From NCBI RefSeq assembly GCF_900634625.1, contig NC_041023.1, positions 9,525,196 to 9,589,195 of the forward strand: 64,000 nucleotides of DNA, written 5' to 3'. The translations under genes were made by a program, and so were the position numbers. Under the pieces are notes generated by a model, which ran no database searches, was not told the DNA's origin, and saw nothing but the letters and a program-made list of their open reading frames with translations. Positions 22,401 to 34,270 of this stretch are shown here, one piece after another (the first letter of the stretch is position 1; every line of letters begins with the position of its first letter). Source of the stretch: Parambassis ranga. Lineage: Eukaryota > Chordata > Actinopteri > Ambassidae.

Positions 22401-24298
22401 AGTATGAATCCTTTCTGTGTCTGTGGCGTATATCTGCCCGTTTTGTCCTCTTTCTCTTGCCTCCTGGTTGAAGATTCGTTCTCGTGCTCTTTGGTACTCC
22501 TCCTCTCTTTCCTCCATGGACTTGCTTTGCTTCTCTCGTAAGGGGTGGAGTCGGTTCTGCAGGGAAGAGAAAAGAGAACAGGTCAAATCACTGATAGATG
22601 CGATCAGTTGTCAATTATGGAGGAAATTCCTGAAAGGCAGGGACAGACAGACCTGGTTGTCTGAGCTGCTGTCTCTCTTTAAAATAATCTTCCACTGATG
22701 GATCTCTTCCGCCTTGTCTTTGTGCACCTTGTCTAGAAAACGCTCCTCTGGTCTTTAATAGACAAACAACAGATATAAGTACACAGAGCATTTATGAGAA
22801 AACACACTTAGACTTTGATGCATTAGGTGAGCTTACATGCGTGTGCTGCTAGTCCTGTTGATGATGACAGACTTGCCTGTCTGATCTACATTGTGCTCCA
22901 TGCCAAAGTAGGCCGCCACCCGATGGACCAGCATACGGTGGTAGGACGACATGTGAGGGAACTTCTTAAAGGGACTGAGAGAGATAGAAACAAGGAAAGA
23001 TGTGGGTGGAGCAAGAAAAAGACAGAATGAGGGAGCGACAAAACAAAATGAGAAGGAGGGGAGGATAGAATATGAGAGATGGGGAGAAAAACAGAAATTG
23101 AGACTAGTTATATTTCATTTCTGGTAGCTCAAACACACCCACACAAGCATAACTGACTCAATATATTGATCAGCACAGTAAATAAGCTGTATGCTGTATA
23201 GACAAAATTATAAATGTATGAGCTGAAAATGTTCAGCAAATTTAAAACAATCCCTTCTTCAATAACGGGTACATAGCTCAATGAAAAATCAAGGTTGTGT
23301 CCTCTGCTTGATGCCCTCTCCCTTACCTATTGCTAGTAATGAAGTCAATCATGTCCTGCTCCAGTTTAAGCAGCATCATACGCTCCCTGGGATTCCTGTT
23401 GAGGGTCTCAACGATAAACTGGTGTAGGTCTATGCCAGTGGAGTCTGTGTACTCCACGCTGGACTCTGTAAGCAGCACATTCAAGGCAGGATGCATCACA
23501 TTCAACAAAACCACACTGCAATATTAAAGACCCCTCGAGAACTACATCTAAATAGTGGCACAGAATCCTATTTTATTAAATTTTATTTTTATTAGCTTCT
23601 TGTTTTTATGAGATTGCACACAAACCTTTGGACAATGAATGTTTCTTTGGATCTGCACCATTCTCCTGCTCTTCCTCTTTACAGGAAGTGCTTTCGTTGT
23701 CATGGCAGCTAGATGAGACGTTTGGAGAGGCCTGAAACAGGAGAAAATAGTTTGAGCATTGTGGTGATGATGAGGATGAGAAGAATAGAAAAGATCTTGT
23801 GCATTTACATGCATTACCTGTGTTTCCTCGAATGGAGAGGACTCCTCGCAGACAGCATTCCCACGCACTAACTTTCTTCTGGGCTGAAATGCATGCACAA
23901 GCAAGCAATATTACAAATTCATAGAGTCCAACACAATCGATATTTCAGTAAGAATGAATAATGAGATGCTGAATTATTTTAGCTTACCTTTACTTTTTTC
24001 TTTGGTTGCACCTGGTCACAGTGTTTCTGCCAGTGAGCACACAATTTATTATAATAAAAAGTGTGTGTGTGTGTGTCGGTGGGAATGCATAATTTAAAAC
24101 ATGGTACATCTAACGCTATCTATGTTTATCGTCGCTTACCTGCTGCTCAAGCTTCCCCCTGTCACCGCAACACTCCTCGTCCTCCCTCTGGTTGCAGAGG
24201 GGTAGACATGGCGGAGGGGAGGTGCAGCGGATGGCGTCACTTGGCGTCACGTCACAGGGCTTCAGCAGGACATCTGCGCTTTCTACAGCTTCAGTCAT
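19412..24298 (-). CDS. arpp21: cAMP-regulated phosphoprotein 21 (R3H/SUZ RNA-binding protein)
   Basis: Exons, 5' to 3' on the minus strand: 24298-24140, 24026-23988, 23883-23818, 23731-23626, 23465-23327, 22974-22837, 22752-22653, 22556-22461, 22376-22339, 22247-22191, 21896-21706, 21222-21091, 21003-20885, 20787-20731, 20639-20481, 20396-20303, 19802-19702, 19570-19412. Phases agree throughout, giving 649 aa. VCEESSPFEE matches the mammalian N-terminal region. The R3H domain (about 135-205) includes IDLHQFIVETLNRN and the R-x3-H motif in YHRMLVHRV. A SUZ-like segment follows (RTSSTRIPEERF to IILKRD), then EEREEEYQRARERIF, a Ser-rich region and a Pro/Gln-rich tail with NGIPPGSILVNPQTG and QPFLNPDGTPA. 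R3H and SUZ bind RNA; the family acts in post-transcriptional control in neurons. An acceptor just before the ATG (exon top 24302) shows that 5' UTR exons lie upstream. The exon 8 donor is GC (see findings). Confidence 0.93.
20161..20238 (-). ncRNA. mir128-2: microRNA miR-128 precursor (mir-128-2 locus)
   Basis: On the minus strand, 20188-20168 reads exactly as the mature miR-128-3p I know: it starts TCACAGTGAACCGG and ends TCTCTTT. The opposite arm, 20226-20204 (GGGGGCCGTTACACTGTC...), matches the miR-128-5p pattern. The two arms pair across a loop of about 15 nt. The hairpin lies in the intron between arpp21 exons 16 (20303) and 17 (19802) in the same orientation, as mammalian MIR128-2 lies within ARPP21. 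It is presumably processed from the arpp21 transcript. Confidence 0.97.
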
Positions 24299-24302
24299 CC
24301 TT

Positions 24303-27300
24303 CTGAAAAATACCCACTCTTAGGCTGTCAGCCAAATAATGTCTGCATTTGTATATGTTACTGGTAATTAAAAGATGTCTACGTGCATTTGCAAGCGTCT
24401 GCGTGTGTCTGTTGTTTCTACCTATCTGGTGTTGTTTACTGGAGAGCCTCACAGGTGAATGATGAGGTCATATATCCCATGTTCCCACGGGGCAGCCAGA
24501 AACGCAATTATCGTCTCCGCCTCTGCTTGCCTTCTCTACTGTTCTTCTCTCTGCCTGCCTCTTACTGGTCAATGGAAAATAGCCTGAAGAGATTGAAAAA
24601 CACAGGATAAACAACAACGTTAGTGGTCATTGTACAACTGAAACACCACTACACCGTTTCCAACACACACACACACACATCAAACAGCTGCCACGGCATG
24701 AAAGCATAGCTGCTGGAAATGACACCAAGTAGCTAAGCTTGTGTGTCTGCGTATGTGTGTTAACCTCTGTCTACCCTTCCCAGATACTCTCCTGGCTTGA
24801 CAGTTAATTGCTGCTTACACAGAGAATTACTGTAAGTGTGCCTGTGCGTCCGTGATGGTAACATACAGCATAGCCCTGTGCTTGGATGTGGTATTTGCTT
24901 GTGTTTTTACATGTGTGTAGCTCATGTGAACGCATGGCTGATGTGTGTGTATTTGAGTGTGTCCTCGAGCTTTTCTTAGAAACAGCAGCTGTGGAGAGCA
25001 TCATCCGATCCGGCAGCACTGATATTCCCAGAATGCCAAACTGAGTCTCTGATCTCTGTGGTGAGAATATTGCTTAGACCAAAGAGATAGACACACATAC
25101 AGGAGGAAGTGGAATTCCACCATCTTTTACTAAAGCGCCAACTGTGTTCATTGGGGACACATTCCGCTGTAACACACAGCTCAAGGGGACACTTACTCCT
25201 GTAACACCTGGGACAGAAATAACGAGCTCAGAGGATGCAGAGTCCCTTAACATGGTTATTTAACACCTGACTGGAGATAATAGCAGTTTGTGAAAAAACA
25301 AAAAGACCTCTGTCAGTCCATGTGCGACCAAAGGGCTGTTTACTGCTTCAGTGAAACAATGTACGTGATTCCATTTGAACAAAAAATATCAATGCAGTAG
25401 AGAGAAGCCTGAAATCTTGTCTTGTGTTGCTCTAAGAATTTATCACATTTTCGAGCAAACATTCCGAAAAGTCCATTGCTGGATAATACCAATAAAACAA
25501 TAAATGTTTTTTTAATGATTTTTAGCTGTATGCATAGCACATCCAATAAGACATGATAACTTGCGAGGCTCCCCCATGCGCCATTGGCGTAGTCCTGCTG
25601 AGCTGTCCTTTGGTTTAACACACCAACTTCATGAGCACTGCAGTGTGCCTGACCTCACAGAGGGGAACAACAGTGAAAAAAACATCACTTCTCCTTTAGT
25701 TATTACAAAGAAAAACAAAATGGTATTTAATAATTAGAAGCAAGCTTGTGCTGTGAATGTACACTGATATGAGGACAGAGGGGGAAAAGAATGATGTAGA
25801 GCTGCAGATGCGCAAGGAAATAAGATGAATGAGAGGCGAGAGAAGCAAGGGATGAAGAGAGATGAGGAAGCAGTCTGTGGGGACTTTAAAGGTGAACAGG
25901 GGTGAAGGAAGGCGCTGGAAAAAGAGAGAATTAGTGATAGAAAGACTTGCAGCACAGCCTGTCTCTCTAGGCTTTTTCAGCCGACGGCCGTGTTGAGAGG
26001 ATTTGAGTGGAGCTACCAGTTTTTGAGCTGAGCGCTGCAGAAGTGGCCGGCCGCCCGGGGAGAAGGTGTGACACGATCATTAGCGTGTGACGGATGGTGG
26101 CGGGAGGCAGGGAGCGCCAGTACCCGCTACATCATCATCCATCTGCTGCTCTCCCTGAAGCTCTCCAGCCTCGGGAGCCACTTACTCACCAGGACACCTT
26201 TCTTCTCCAGCCAAAAGCTGCCTGGCTCATCTACACTGACATACAGGCAGTCCAAAGGGAAAATATCCAAAAGCGACTCTATGGCCATTGTCAGCTAAAC
26301 CAAGTTAGATTTAGTCCTTAAGCTCACTATAATCCTGTTTGTAATTAAGACCACTGAAAAATCTGGCTTTGAAGGGGCATGGGTTCCAGTTGCCCATTCA
26401 AAACTGATGTCTACCACTCTAGTGTGTAGACCTTGGTCTGTACAATTTGTCTTCTTTAAGGACATATTCATTCTATATTTCTCAAGATTTTTTTTTTAAG
26501 AACAAGAAATCATCACCCCCTCTGGTCACAGAGAGGCTGTTGTTTGTGCTTTTGTCTCTGAGGTTGCAGCTGAATCTAAAACAAGATTTCATACACTCTC
26601 TCCCTCAGCGCAGGAGCTCATTAGGACACAGTTCAGTGCAGGAATAAAAGAAATAATAGAGCAGGTCCCTCTGATTTAAAATAATAACCGAGAATTTTCA
26701 GGAACCTTCAGTGCTTTGTTTATCCGTTGTGTGTAGGGGCTTCGCCTAATTGGGCTGCTTTTGTTGTCCTCCTCGCATTATATAAGGTATATATTTGCTT
26801 ACCTGCTAAGATATGTATGAATTTATATTGTGTCCCTGCATGGTTTTGTTATCTGCAATTTTAGGTAAGCAGCATTGTCTCACACCCTGTAAGACGAGCA
26901 GAAAGTAGGCTACACATGTGAGATTCAGGTTACACCGTCCTGTCGCCAAAACACCTGGCCAGCCACAGGAGTCTTATCACTCAGTGACTTCTTGTGGCTT
27001 AGACAGCTGCACTTCTCTGCAGCTGAACGGGGAAATAACCTACAGTACAGTGTACACACACTCAACCAACACAACACAGGGGCAGGAGCTGGTGTTAAAG
27101 GGCTACTTCCCCCCAAAAAACAGCCAAGGCGTCTTGTAGCATAGTCTCAAAACAAACAGGTGACATCAAAATGCACTAGGTAGCATCCTGTTGACCCACA
27201 TAACGGGACGGACCAGTGTCATATCGGGCATGTGCTGATCTACTTTCAGGACTCTCTCTCTCTCTCCCTCTCTCTCGGGTCTTGGAGGGCTGGTGTTTGT

Positions 27301-27866
27301 TTTGAGTGTGTGTCGCATTACGGTGACCCGGGTTTGAAGCTGACACTATTTTTACACCCGGGGCAGGGAGTGGACCTCCTGCTCCGGGACTTCACCGCGC
27401 TGTCAGCGGCATGTGGGGAGCGGAGGATACACAGCAGGAGGCGGAATGTGAACTCAATTACACAAACGCCAAAGAATAAGCGGCGTAAACTCATATTTCT
27501 TCACTCAACGCATTCACTAGCTTTTACCACACAAAGACGGAAGTAGATGCTTTGATATTGTTTTATGAAAAATAGCTGACATCATCGTTTAGAGTAATAA
27601 TTAACAGTATGTTTCCAGTTGCCCGTTTCATTCATCGCCACAGATAGCAGCGCTCCGGGGCGCAGTTAGCTTGTCATTTCTTCAAATTTAACCGTTGAGT
27701 TTCCGCTTAATTATTAAAACATCTTAACCCCGCTAACCTTAGATGATTATCTGGTTTGAGTAATATCGTAAAAGTACCAACAAGAGAGAAAGAGGCGTCG
27801 GTGACAGCCCGCGGAGTTAATATTAATCTAGCTAATCGAGGGGATGAACAACGTCCGTTAGCTTAC
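24303..27866 (-). other. arpp21: arpp21 5' intron(s)
   Basis: This stretch lies between the first coding exon (acceptor just above 24302) and a non-coding exon whose donor is at 27866/27867. I recognise no coding exon in it. Additional 5' UTR exons are possible: one weak donor-like site lies near 24420 on the minus strand. The short frames here show no similarity I know. Confidence 0.5.
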
Positions 27867-28200
27867 CGTCAGGCGCGGATGTCTTCCTGCCTGCGCGTGT
27901 TTCTGCCGGTGTGACCCACCGACCGACGGACTGCTGTACTCTCAGCGTCTGTTGACTAGTGAGGTCCGTTGCTCCTCCTCCGCCTTTTGCCTGTCTCTGT
28001 CGGAGCAGGAGGAGCAGCCGAGGGGATCAGGGGGAGAGGAGGAGGAGGAGGAAGAGGAGGAGGAGGAGGAGGAGGGCCGACAGCTCTGAACCCTGAGCCA
28101 CGCGCCCACACACACGCGAGGAATGCACGAGAGCCAAACCCTCAGCAGCCCACTCTTCTCTGTGAGTCCCTGTCTGTCTGTCTGTCTGTCTGTCCCTCCA
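27660..28200 (-). promoter_or_regulatory. arpp21: arpp21 promoter and non-coding exon 1
   Basis: This is a CpG-rich island with a consensus splice donor on the minus strand: GACG followed by gtaagc, exon lower edge 27867. It supports a non-coding first exon spliced to the coding exon at 24302. A GGA-repeat (28036-28074) and a GACA-repeat (28170-28193) lie just upstream of the likely transcription start. GTTAGC/GCTAAC hexamers occur at 27665-27670, 27732-27737 and 27857-27862. Confidence 0.6.
28036..28193. repeat. GGA and CTGT microsatellites at the arpp21 promoter
   Basis: An imperfect (GGA)n run at 28036-28074 and a (CTGT)n run at 28170-28193 lie within about 330 bp upstream of the arpp21 first donor. 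Length variation here could alter promoter structure; that is inference. Confidence 0.8.
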
Positions 28201-30825
28201 TCTGCATCACATTCCTTCACACCTGAATTCTCCAAAAAAAAGTACAGACAGCAGCCTCTGATACTTTAATCTCTCATTTATTATACACATTTATTTTTAG
28301 ATGTTATAATAATGAAGCTATCACACCAATCAGCATCCTTCCATCAGCATACACAGTCCCCATACCACATCCCATCAAAATGATCAGAATGATCAAAATA
28401 TAAGGATTTCATTGAATAAAAGGATAATTCAGCTGGATACCGTGCTGCTCTTCATCATCATGTACGAACACCAGTTTATATTTTCTGCACATATGGCCCT
28501 ATGGATTGCACAACTAATTAAAAACCTGCCACTGCACTATGTTATACCATTCATTCAAAGCTGTATTTAATTACAGAGACAAGGGCTGCAGCTATAGGCA
28601 CAGCCTATTGAAGGAGAATAATTAGACAACCTATTATATCAGAGTTTAGTTTTATTAGCCGGATGAATAGTGGATAAATTGCTTGTTAGTCTGTTTAGGG
28701 GTATTAGTACTCGGTACCCCTGTGTTTGTTTGCTATAGTAGTGGTGCATACTGTAAAATTTATTAGGAAGAATTCACTGTTACTTTAGCAGAAGTACAGA
28801 TATTATATCAAAGTGGAGCCTCGCCTCTTGTATGTGCTGACATTGAGTGTATTATGTCCAATCATATCTGAATCTGCCTTCGGTAATCCCTCATAATGCA
28901 ATATGTTTGTGTGTTTGTAAAATAATGGCCTGTGATCGGATAAATATTACAAGACCTGAGAGCCCTAGATGGCAGGAGCCGGGTGTCTTTCATCTCCATA
29001 AGTGTGCTCTTATCACAGAGCCCCTCTGAATCTGAACCACTCAGCCCTCTCTGTCTATGGTTTCACCACAACAGACGCAAGCGATCAGGTGTCTGGTTAC
29101 TTGGAGGGCATCTTGTTGAATGTTACCAAGCTTTATATATCTATATCACAGCCAGGTCTGTTTTAGAATTAGTGAGGTCATATTGTCTGATCATGTCCAG
29201 CCTAGCCTTCCATTGCTGCATTCATTATACAGAATCCAAGCCCAAATAATGAGCCCCAGACCAGCTGTTGACCTTCTCATACAATGTGTACAGCTTTAAC
29301 TTTAACTTTATTGACTGATAATTTGATTTTATTTAGAAATATGGAACAAAAACCGAAACTGCAGCCTGTTCTCTGTAGAAAAACTGTGTTTATGCCACTG
29401 TGCATCCTGTTGTTGTGTGAATAAATAATGTAAAATCTCTCAGCTGTGTCAGGACTTGTGTCTGTGGTAGCTGACAAAAAAATGGATTCCCATGTGAGTC
29501 AGGTGTCATGGTCCCAAGTGTCAGCCTGACATTACACCCCTCAAAAACACACACACATATCAGATTCAACTTTTCTGAGTTGCCTTTGTTTGTGTGTCAC
29601 ATCTTGCAGGTAATGTTGAAAAAAAAGGACCAAACAGGTGACTCAACAAGACACAACTGTGTCTGTGTCTGACTTTTCTCCATCTTATCATCTTATTCCT
29701 ATAAGACCTAAACTAAGCATGGCTTTAAGCACAGGTTCATGTACTGCAGACACGTCCTGTAGGTGTAAAACACCAAATTCACCACCTTGAACTACAGAGA
29801 TGAGTGAGCAAGGGCCTCAGGATGTGCGTCACACAGACATTTCTATCTGCCTGCATCACAGCCCCTACACACACTCACACACAGACGTGTTTTAATGACA
29901 CTCCAGTAATGTAGAAAGAACAATTTTACATCACTGTGAACCTCTGTGGTCATATTACCTTTAACCACTCAAACATCTCATCTGTAGACAGCTGCTGTGT
30001 GTACTTTTTTAATAGCATCCTGAACAGTGGCACAGCAGAAACACACACACCTGCTGTTCACTTGTTGTGGCAGCATGGCTGGCATGCGTGCACACAGGAC
30101 AGAGACTCGGTGGCGCTCGTTTCCCATAGCGTGTGCACAGAAATACCACTGTTGTGGCTTGTTATATAAACACACTTATTAGAAAGTGCACAGCTGACCA
30201 TGTGCTTGTGTATGTGTGTGTGTGTGTCATACTGTTACATCAGTTCCAGCAGCTCACTGAAGGGCAGAAATATCTGTTTAAAGACCTTACTGTAACTAGG
30301 ACCAGCGTGGTGCTGGTCTCAAAGAGGGAGAGGAGGGTAAATGCTGCTTCCGGCAGACATATAGAGTCAGCCTTTATGATTATGATCATGTTCTGCATGT
30401 CTGTGTTTAAAGGTCTGGGCATTTAGTTTGCTTATTATCATTAAATGTTTCATATATAATGGGTATTTCCTGTAGTTTTCAGTCTGGACCCGATTTTTAG
30501 GGGTCTTAACAGTCAATAAGGAAAGTATTGATTATTGGGTCTGGAGAGAGACACACTTGATACTGAGCTAAACTAACCACTGGATTCATGTCACTGCTAT
30601 AAAAGCAAATAATTGAACTCTTCTTTTTAATGTTTATTGAAGTAGGTTGATTCAAACATGACTCCAAATGCACTATTTCATCACAGCTTAACCGAACCTC
30701 AGACCCCAGCTCATGAATCCGCCCGTGCAGACATGCGTAGCTCTCTCCTTTGATCGTCAGTGTGTGTAAATGTCTCTGTGTGCATGTGTGTACAAGAGAT
30801 CGAGTGACACCTCAACAAGTGAAGC

Positions 30826-30882
30826 TCATAAATATTAATAGGGAGCTCATGAATATTCAGAGAGGCGGCCTATGAATATTTA
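30826..30882. promoter_or_regulatory. Array of ATGAATATT-type motifs
   Basis: Three related motifs lie in 57 bp: TCATAAATATTAAT (826-839), TCATGAATATTCAG (847-860) and TATGAATATTTA (871-882). The first two share AGCTCATRAATATT and are offset by 21 bp, about two helical turns. Such AT-rich palindromes resemble POU/homeodomain dimer sites. A distal arpp21 enhancer is plausible but unproven. Confidence 0.4.
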
Positions 30883-33800
30883 AACCATGATGGAGCATGT
30901 GGCCGGGTGACTAGACAGCCACAGACAAGAAACAGACAAATAGACCTCCTCCTCCTCTTTGCTGCTTAACCTGCTGCTTAACCTTAACCGCAGCACAGCA
31001 CACTCTTTCTTCAAAGCGACATTAATTCTAATTAAATCATACTTTTTATGATTTTCTATATGCTCAGGATAAGAATAATAGTCATCATGCTGCTGTGCAG
31101 CATCTTTATTTAAATGAGGTGAACCTACTGAGTGGAGGCCTAATTCAAACCAAGCAAGCTGTCCACAGAATAAAGGTTATTTACATAAATACCTTGAAAC
31201 CAAAGTTTTAATAAACATACTGTATACTTCTGTTTCTGTATAGACCATATTCTTCCATTATATCTCCTTTCCCATAACATATGCTATAGAACACAATCAG
31301 CATAATATGTAGTGCAGATAATATCTATTAAACATTACTGCTGCACGGTGGACAGTGGATTCATCCTAAAATTATTCTTTATCCATCTATCTATGCACTT
31401 ACACACAGGGCATCTGTGTTTCTATCACTAGAGATAATGGTAATATTATCTTCATATCGCCATAGAAACTCACTTTAAAATGGTGAAAGACCTTCTGAAT
31501 AGCATAAAATAGAGTATATTCTACCCAGACTCACAATTCTGCATCACAACAGGCCTCACTTTAGTAACACAGATATGACTGTTCTCATTGGTAGGATGCA
31601 GGCATATGTCACTGGTGTTTTGCATCATCAATGAAGCATAAATGAATCTAAAGGTGGTCAAACTGTTAACGAAGTTAGTGTCAAGAGTACAAGAAGGATC
31701 AGCTGAGACTGTGTCAGAGGTACAATTGAGTGATTACACAGTGAGTCAGTACACTTCCACCCACAAAAGGAAAGGAAGAGCTTTAACCTCATTAGACGAG
31801 CCTCCTGTGCTAACACCTCTATACAATGTGCTGTGATCTGAACTGTACCTAAATCTGTGAGGTAACAAAAAAAAGTGTACTTCTGTCCTGCTGTAACACC
31901 CCAGGGTGAGTGGATGATGAATTTAGATGCAGTGCGTCAGCAGTCAGAATTACATGAGCACAGTGAGGAATAATACGGGTTCAAACGTGGGTTGGGCTGA
32001 GAGTGCAGTGCAGATTGTGCCAGTGCAGAGCTAAAACAGTTAGAGTGCTGTGAAGGAAGCAGCAGCACACAAGAAGAATCCACCCGACTATTTTCTGATC
32101 AGGGACTCTGACTCACCGTGGATCACCTCTTCTGGGTCTGTGCCCTGTGGACAAAGCTCGAACCTAACACGCGTAAATGCGTCCACCTACCACACACATA
32201 CACACATACATAGACAATGTATAAGAAAATGTGTGTGTGAGGGTGAAGGAAGTGCACCTGTTCAAGACACAGACCTTAGTAGCATGATGGCTGTGTGGGT
32301 TTGTGGTCTATAACGGATGTTTGACAAGCTGAGGAGCTCTCTCTCACACACTCACACACACAGACACACAATGCTTCCTCCACACATTCTCCCCTGCTCT
32401 GCCTGTCTTCTCATCTCTTTAGGCGGTGGGCGTAAACTCCCTCCTTTTTTTCCTCCTAAATGCCGTCTTTCCATCTCCACTCTTTCTCCCTCCTGCTCCT
32501 CCAGTCTGTGTATGCACGTTGTTTTCGCTGATTGCGATTTTGACAGGTCTTCAGAGAGAGAAACACAGAGGGAGAGGAATCAAACAATCTCCTCAATTAG
32601 ACAGCCCACACAAACGTACGTCTGAACTCTATACCATCTTCATCAGTTGTCGCAGTTTTTCATCTTTCCGTCGCAGACACCTTTGTTCCTGAGTTGAAAA
32701 CACACTGTTCACAACAAAGGCAGAGAAAACCATTTAGCTTTGAAGAACAGGAAGCTGCGACAAGCTTTTAAGGTTTATTTGCATCAAGAGGAGGGAGTCT
32801 CTGCTTTTTTTCTGCCTTAATTGACCCATCAGTTTGCCTGGAATTTGCAAAATCTACACAGCGGCCACTGATGTGAGGGTATTCACAATGCAAATGGATG
32901 GTCTGACTGCATTATTTGCTGTAAGATTTAATCTAATCTCACTTTTTTCTCCAGCAGTTTAAATGCAATTAAGGATGAAAGGTGAGATAGGGAAGCTGCT
33001 GTTAAGGTCCCGATGATGTGCAATATGTAAAAAAATGAAAAGATCCAGTCAGATTTCTGAAGTAGGGAATCATAAGTTTGCAGGTCTGAGCCAGAAAAGC
33101 AGAGTACACACAGCTTCTGTGCTCTTATGTCACTAACCAGACTTTCAGCTGTCATTGAGCCTTGATGACTAAATGCCATAGAAACACTTAATCTAATCGT
33201 GCTGCCACACACACACACACACAGTGTGAAGAGAGACAGCAGGCTGCAGAGGGAACGTAAAACACAGGAAGCAAAGAGGAAGTGAGACCAGCGAAGTCCA
33301 AACTGAACCTCCGGACAGGCAACAATGGGATGAGTCAATACTTCAGTAATACTGCAGTGCACTGCAGCATATCTGGAGGGCTTCAGACCTGTTGATGCAA
33401 TCAGCAGTGGATGTCTCCAGTTTTCACTTTGGTTGTCAACTACTCTCACAGTACCCCCCCCCAATCTTTCCTCTCTCCTCCTCGCTCATTTTGTACGTTT
33501 CTGTGAAAAGAAAACACCCCTTTCTGCAAAAGTCAGTGCTTAGAAAAAAAAATTCACACAGATTCACATCTCATCATCCTTTGAATCCTCACGAGTTTTA
33601 CACATTTTTAACGTTTATGTCTATTTATGTCTATACAGGTTTCCACATTTGGCAGCTTTTTCTCAGAAAGCAGTGACAAACTTTCTTCTTTCTTTCTGGC
33701 TCCTTTTTTTTCTACCTCATCCATCTTTCTTTCCCACACATACTGTACCTCCTCCTCCTCCTCCTCCTTCTGTCTCCCATCATCAGGAACTCAATCTTTT

Positions 33801-34079
33801 TCCTCCCTCCTTACAAACCATCTCCCTTCCTTCTAATTCTCTTAATTATTTCCTCTATTCATCACTCCATCTTTAATCTAAACTCCCATCCAGTATTGTT
33901 GACCTGGAAGCCACTGAGGCTGCTCTCTCAGCCGTGGGCATCATGACCATAAGCTGAGTTGCAAGGCTATTTATATTTGTTCCTAATGAGGTGAGATTTC
34001 TCTCTGCCATAGCAACGGTCTCTATGGATACCCTGCACTTGGATACCAGATCCCATCCTGTTTTAAATGTGTTATTATG

Positions 34080-34270
34080 GGCTGCGCCTTCCCCTGTGTG
34101 TCGTAGCCTAATTAATTCTGAATGATCGCCCCCTTCGCCGCGTGAACGCTACAGAAATCACCTGAAATTACTGCTGCACCGATGACGTCAGCACATGAGA
34201 ATCACAGATTACAGTTCAGCTGGTCAATTTGCTGCAACAATTAGATCAATATGCAACCTGATGCACAGCT
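34080..34270. promoter_or_regulatory. Candidate enhancer with CRE, TAATTA and E-box
   Basis: A dense patch free of simple repeats holds a TAATTAAT homeodomain-type site (about 34109), a perfect CRE TGACGTCA (34183-34190), a CAGCTG E-box (about 34218) and ATCAATATGCA (about 34246). It is about 6 kb upstream of the arpp21 first exon. It looks like a conserved non-coding element, but conservation cannot be tested here. Confidence 0.4.

Noticed and set aside
32928..33464. 178-codon open frame on the minus strand in the intergenic desert
   Set aside because: It has no similarity I recognise, includes a translated CA/TG microsatellite (CVCVCG), and has no splice or promoter context. It is most likely a chance frame.
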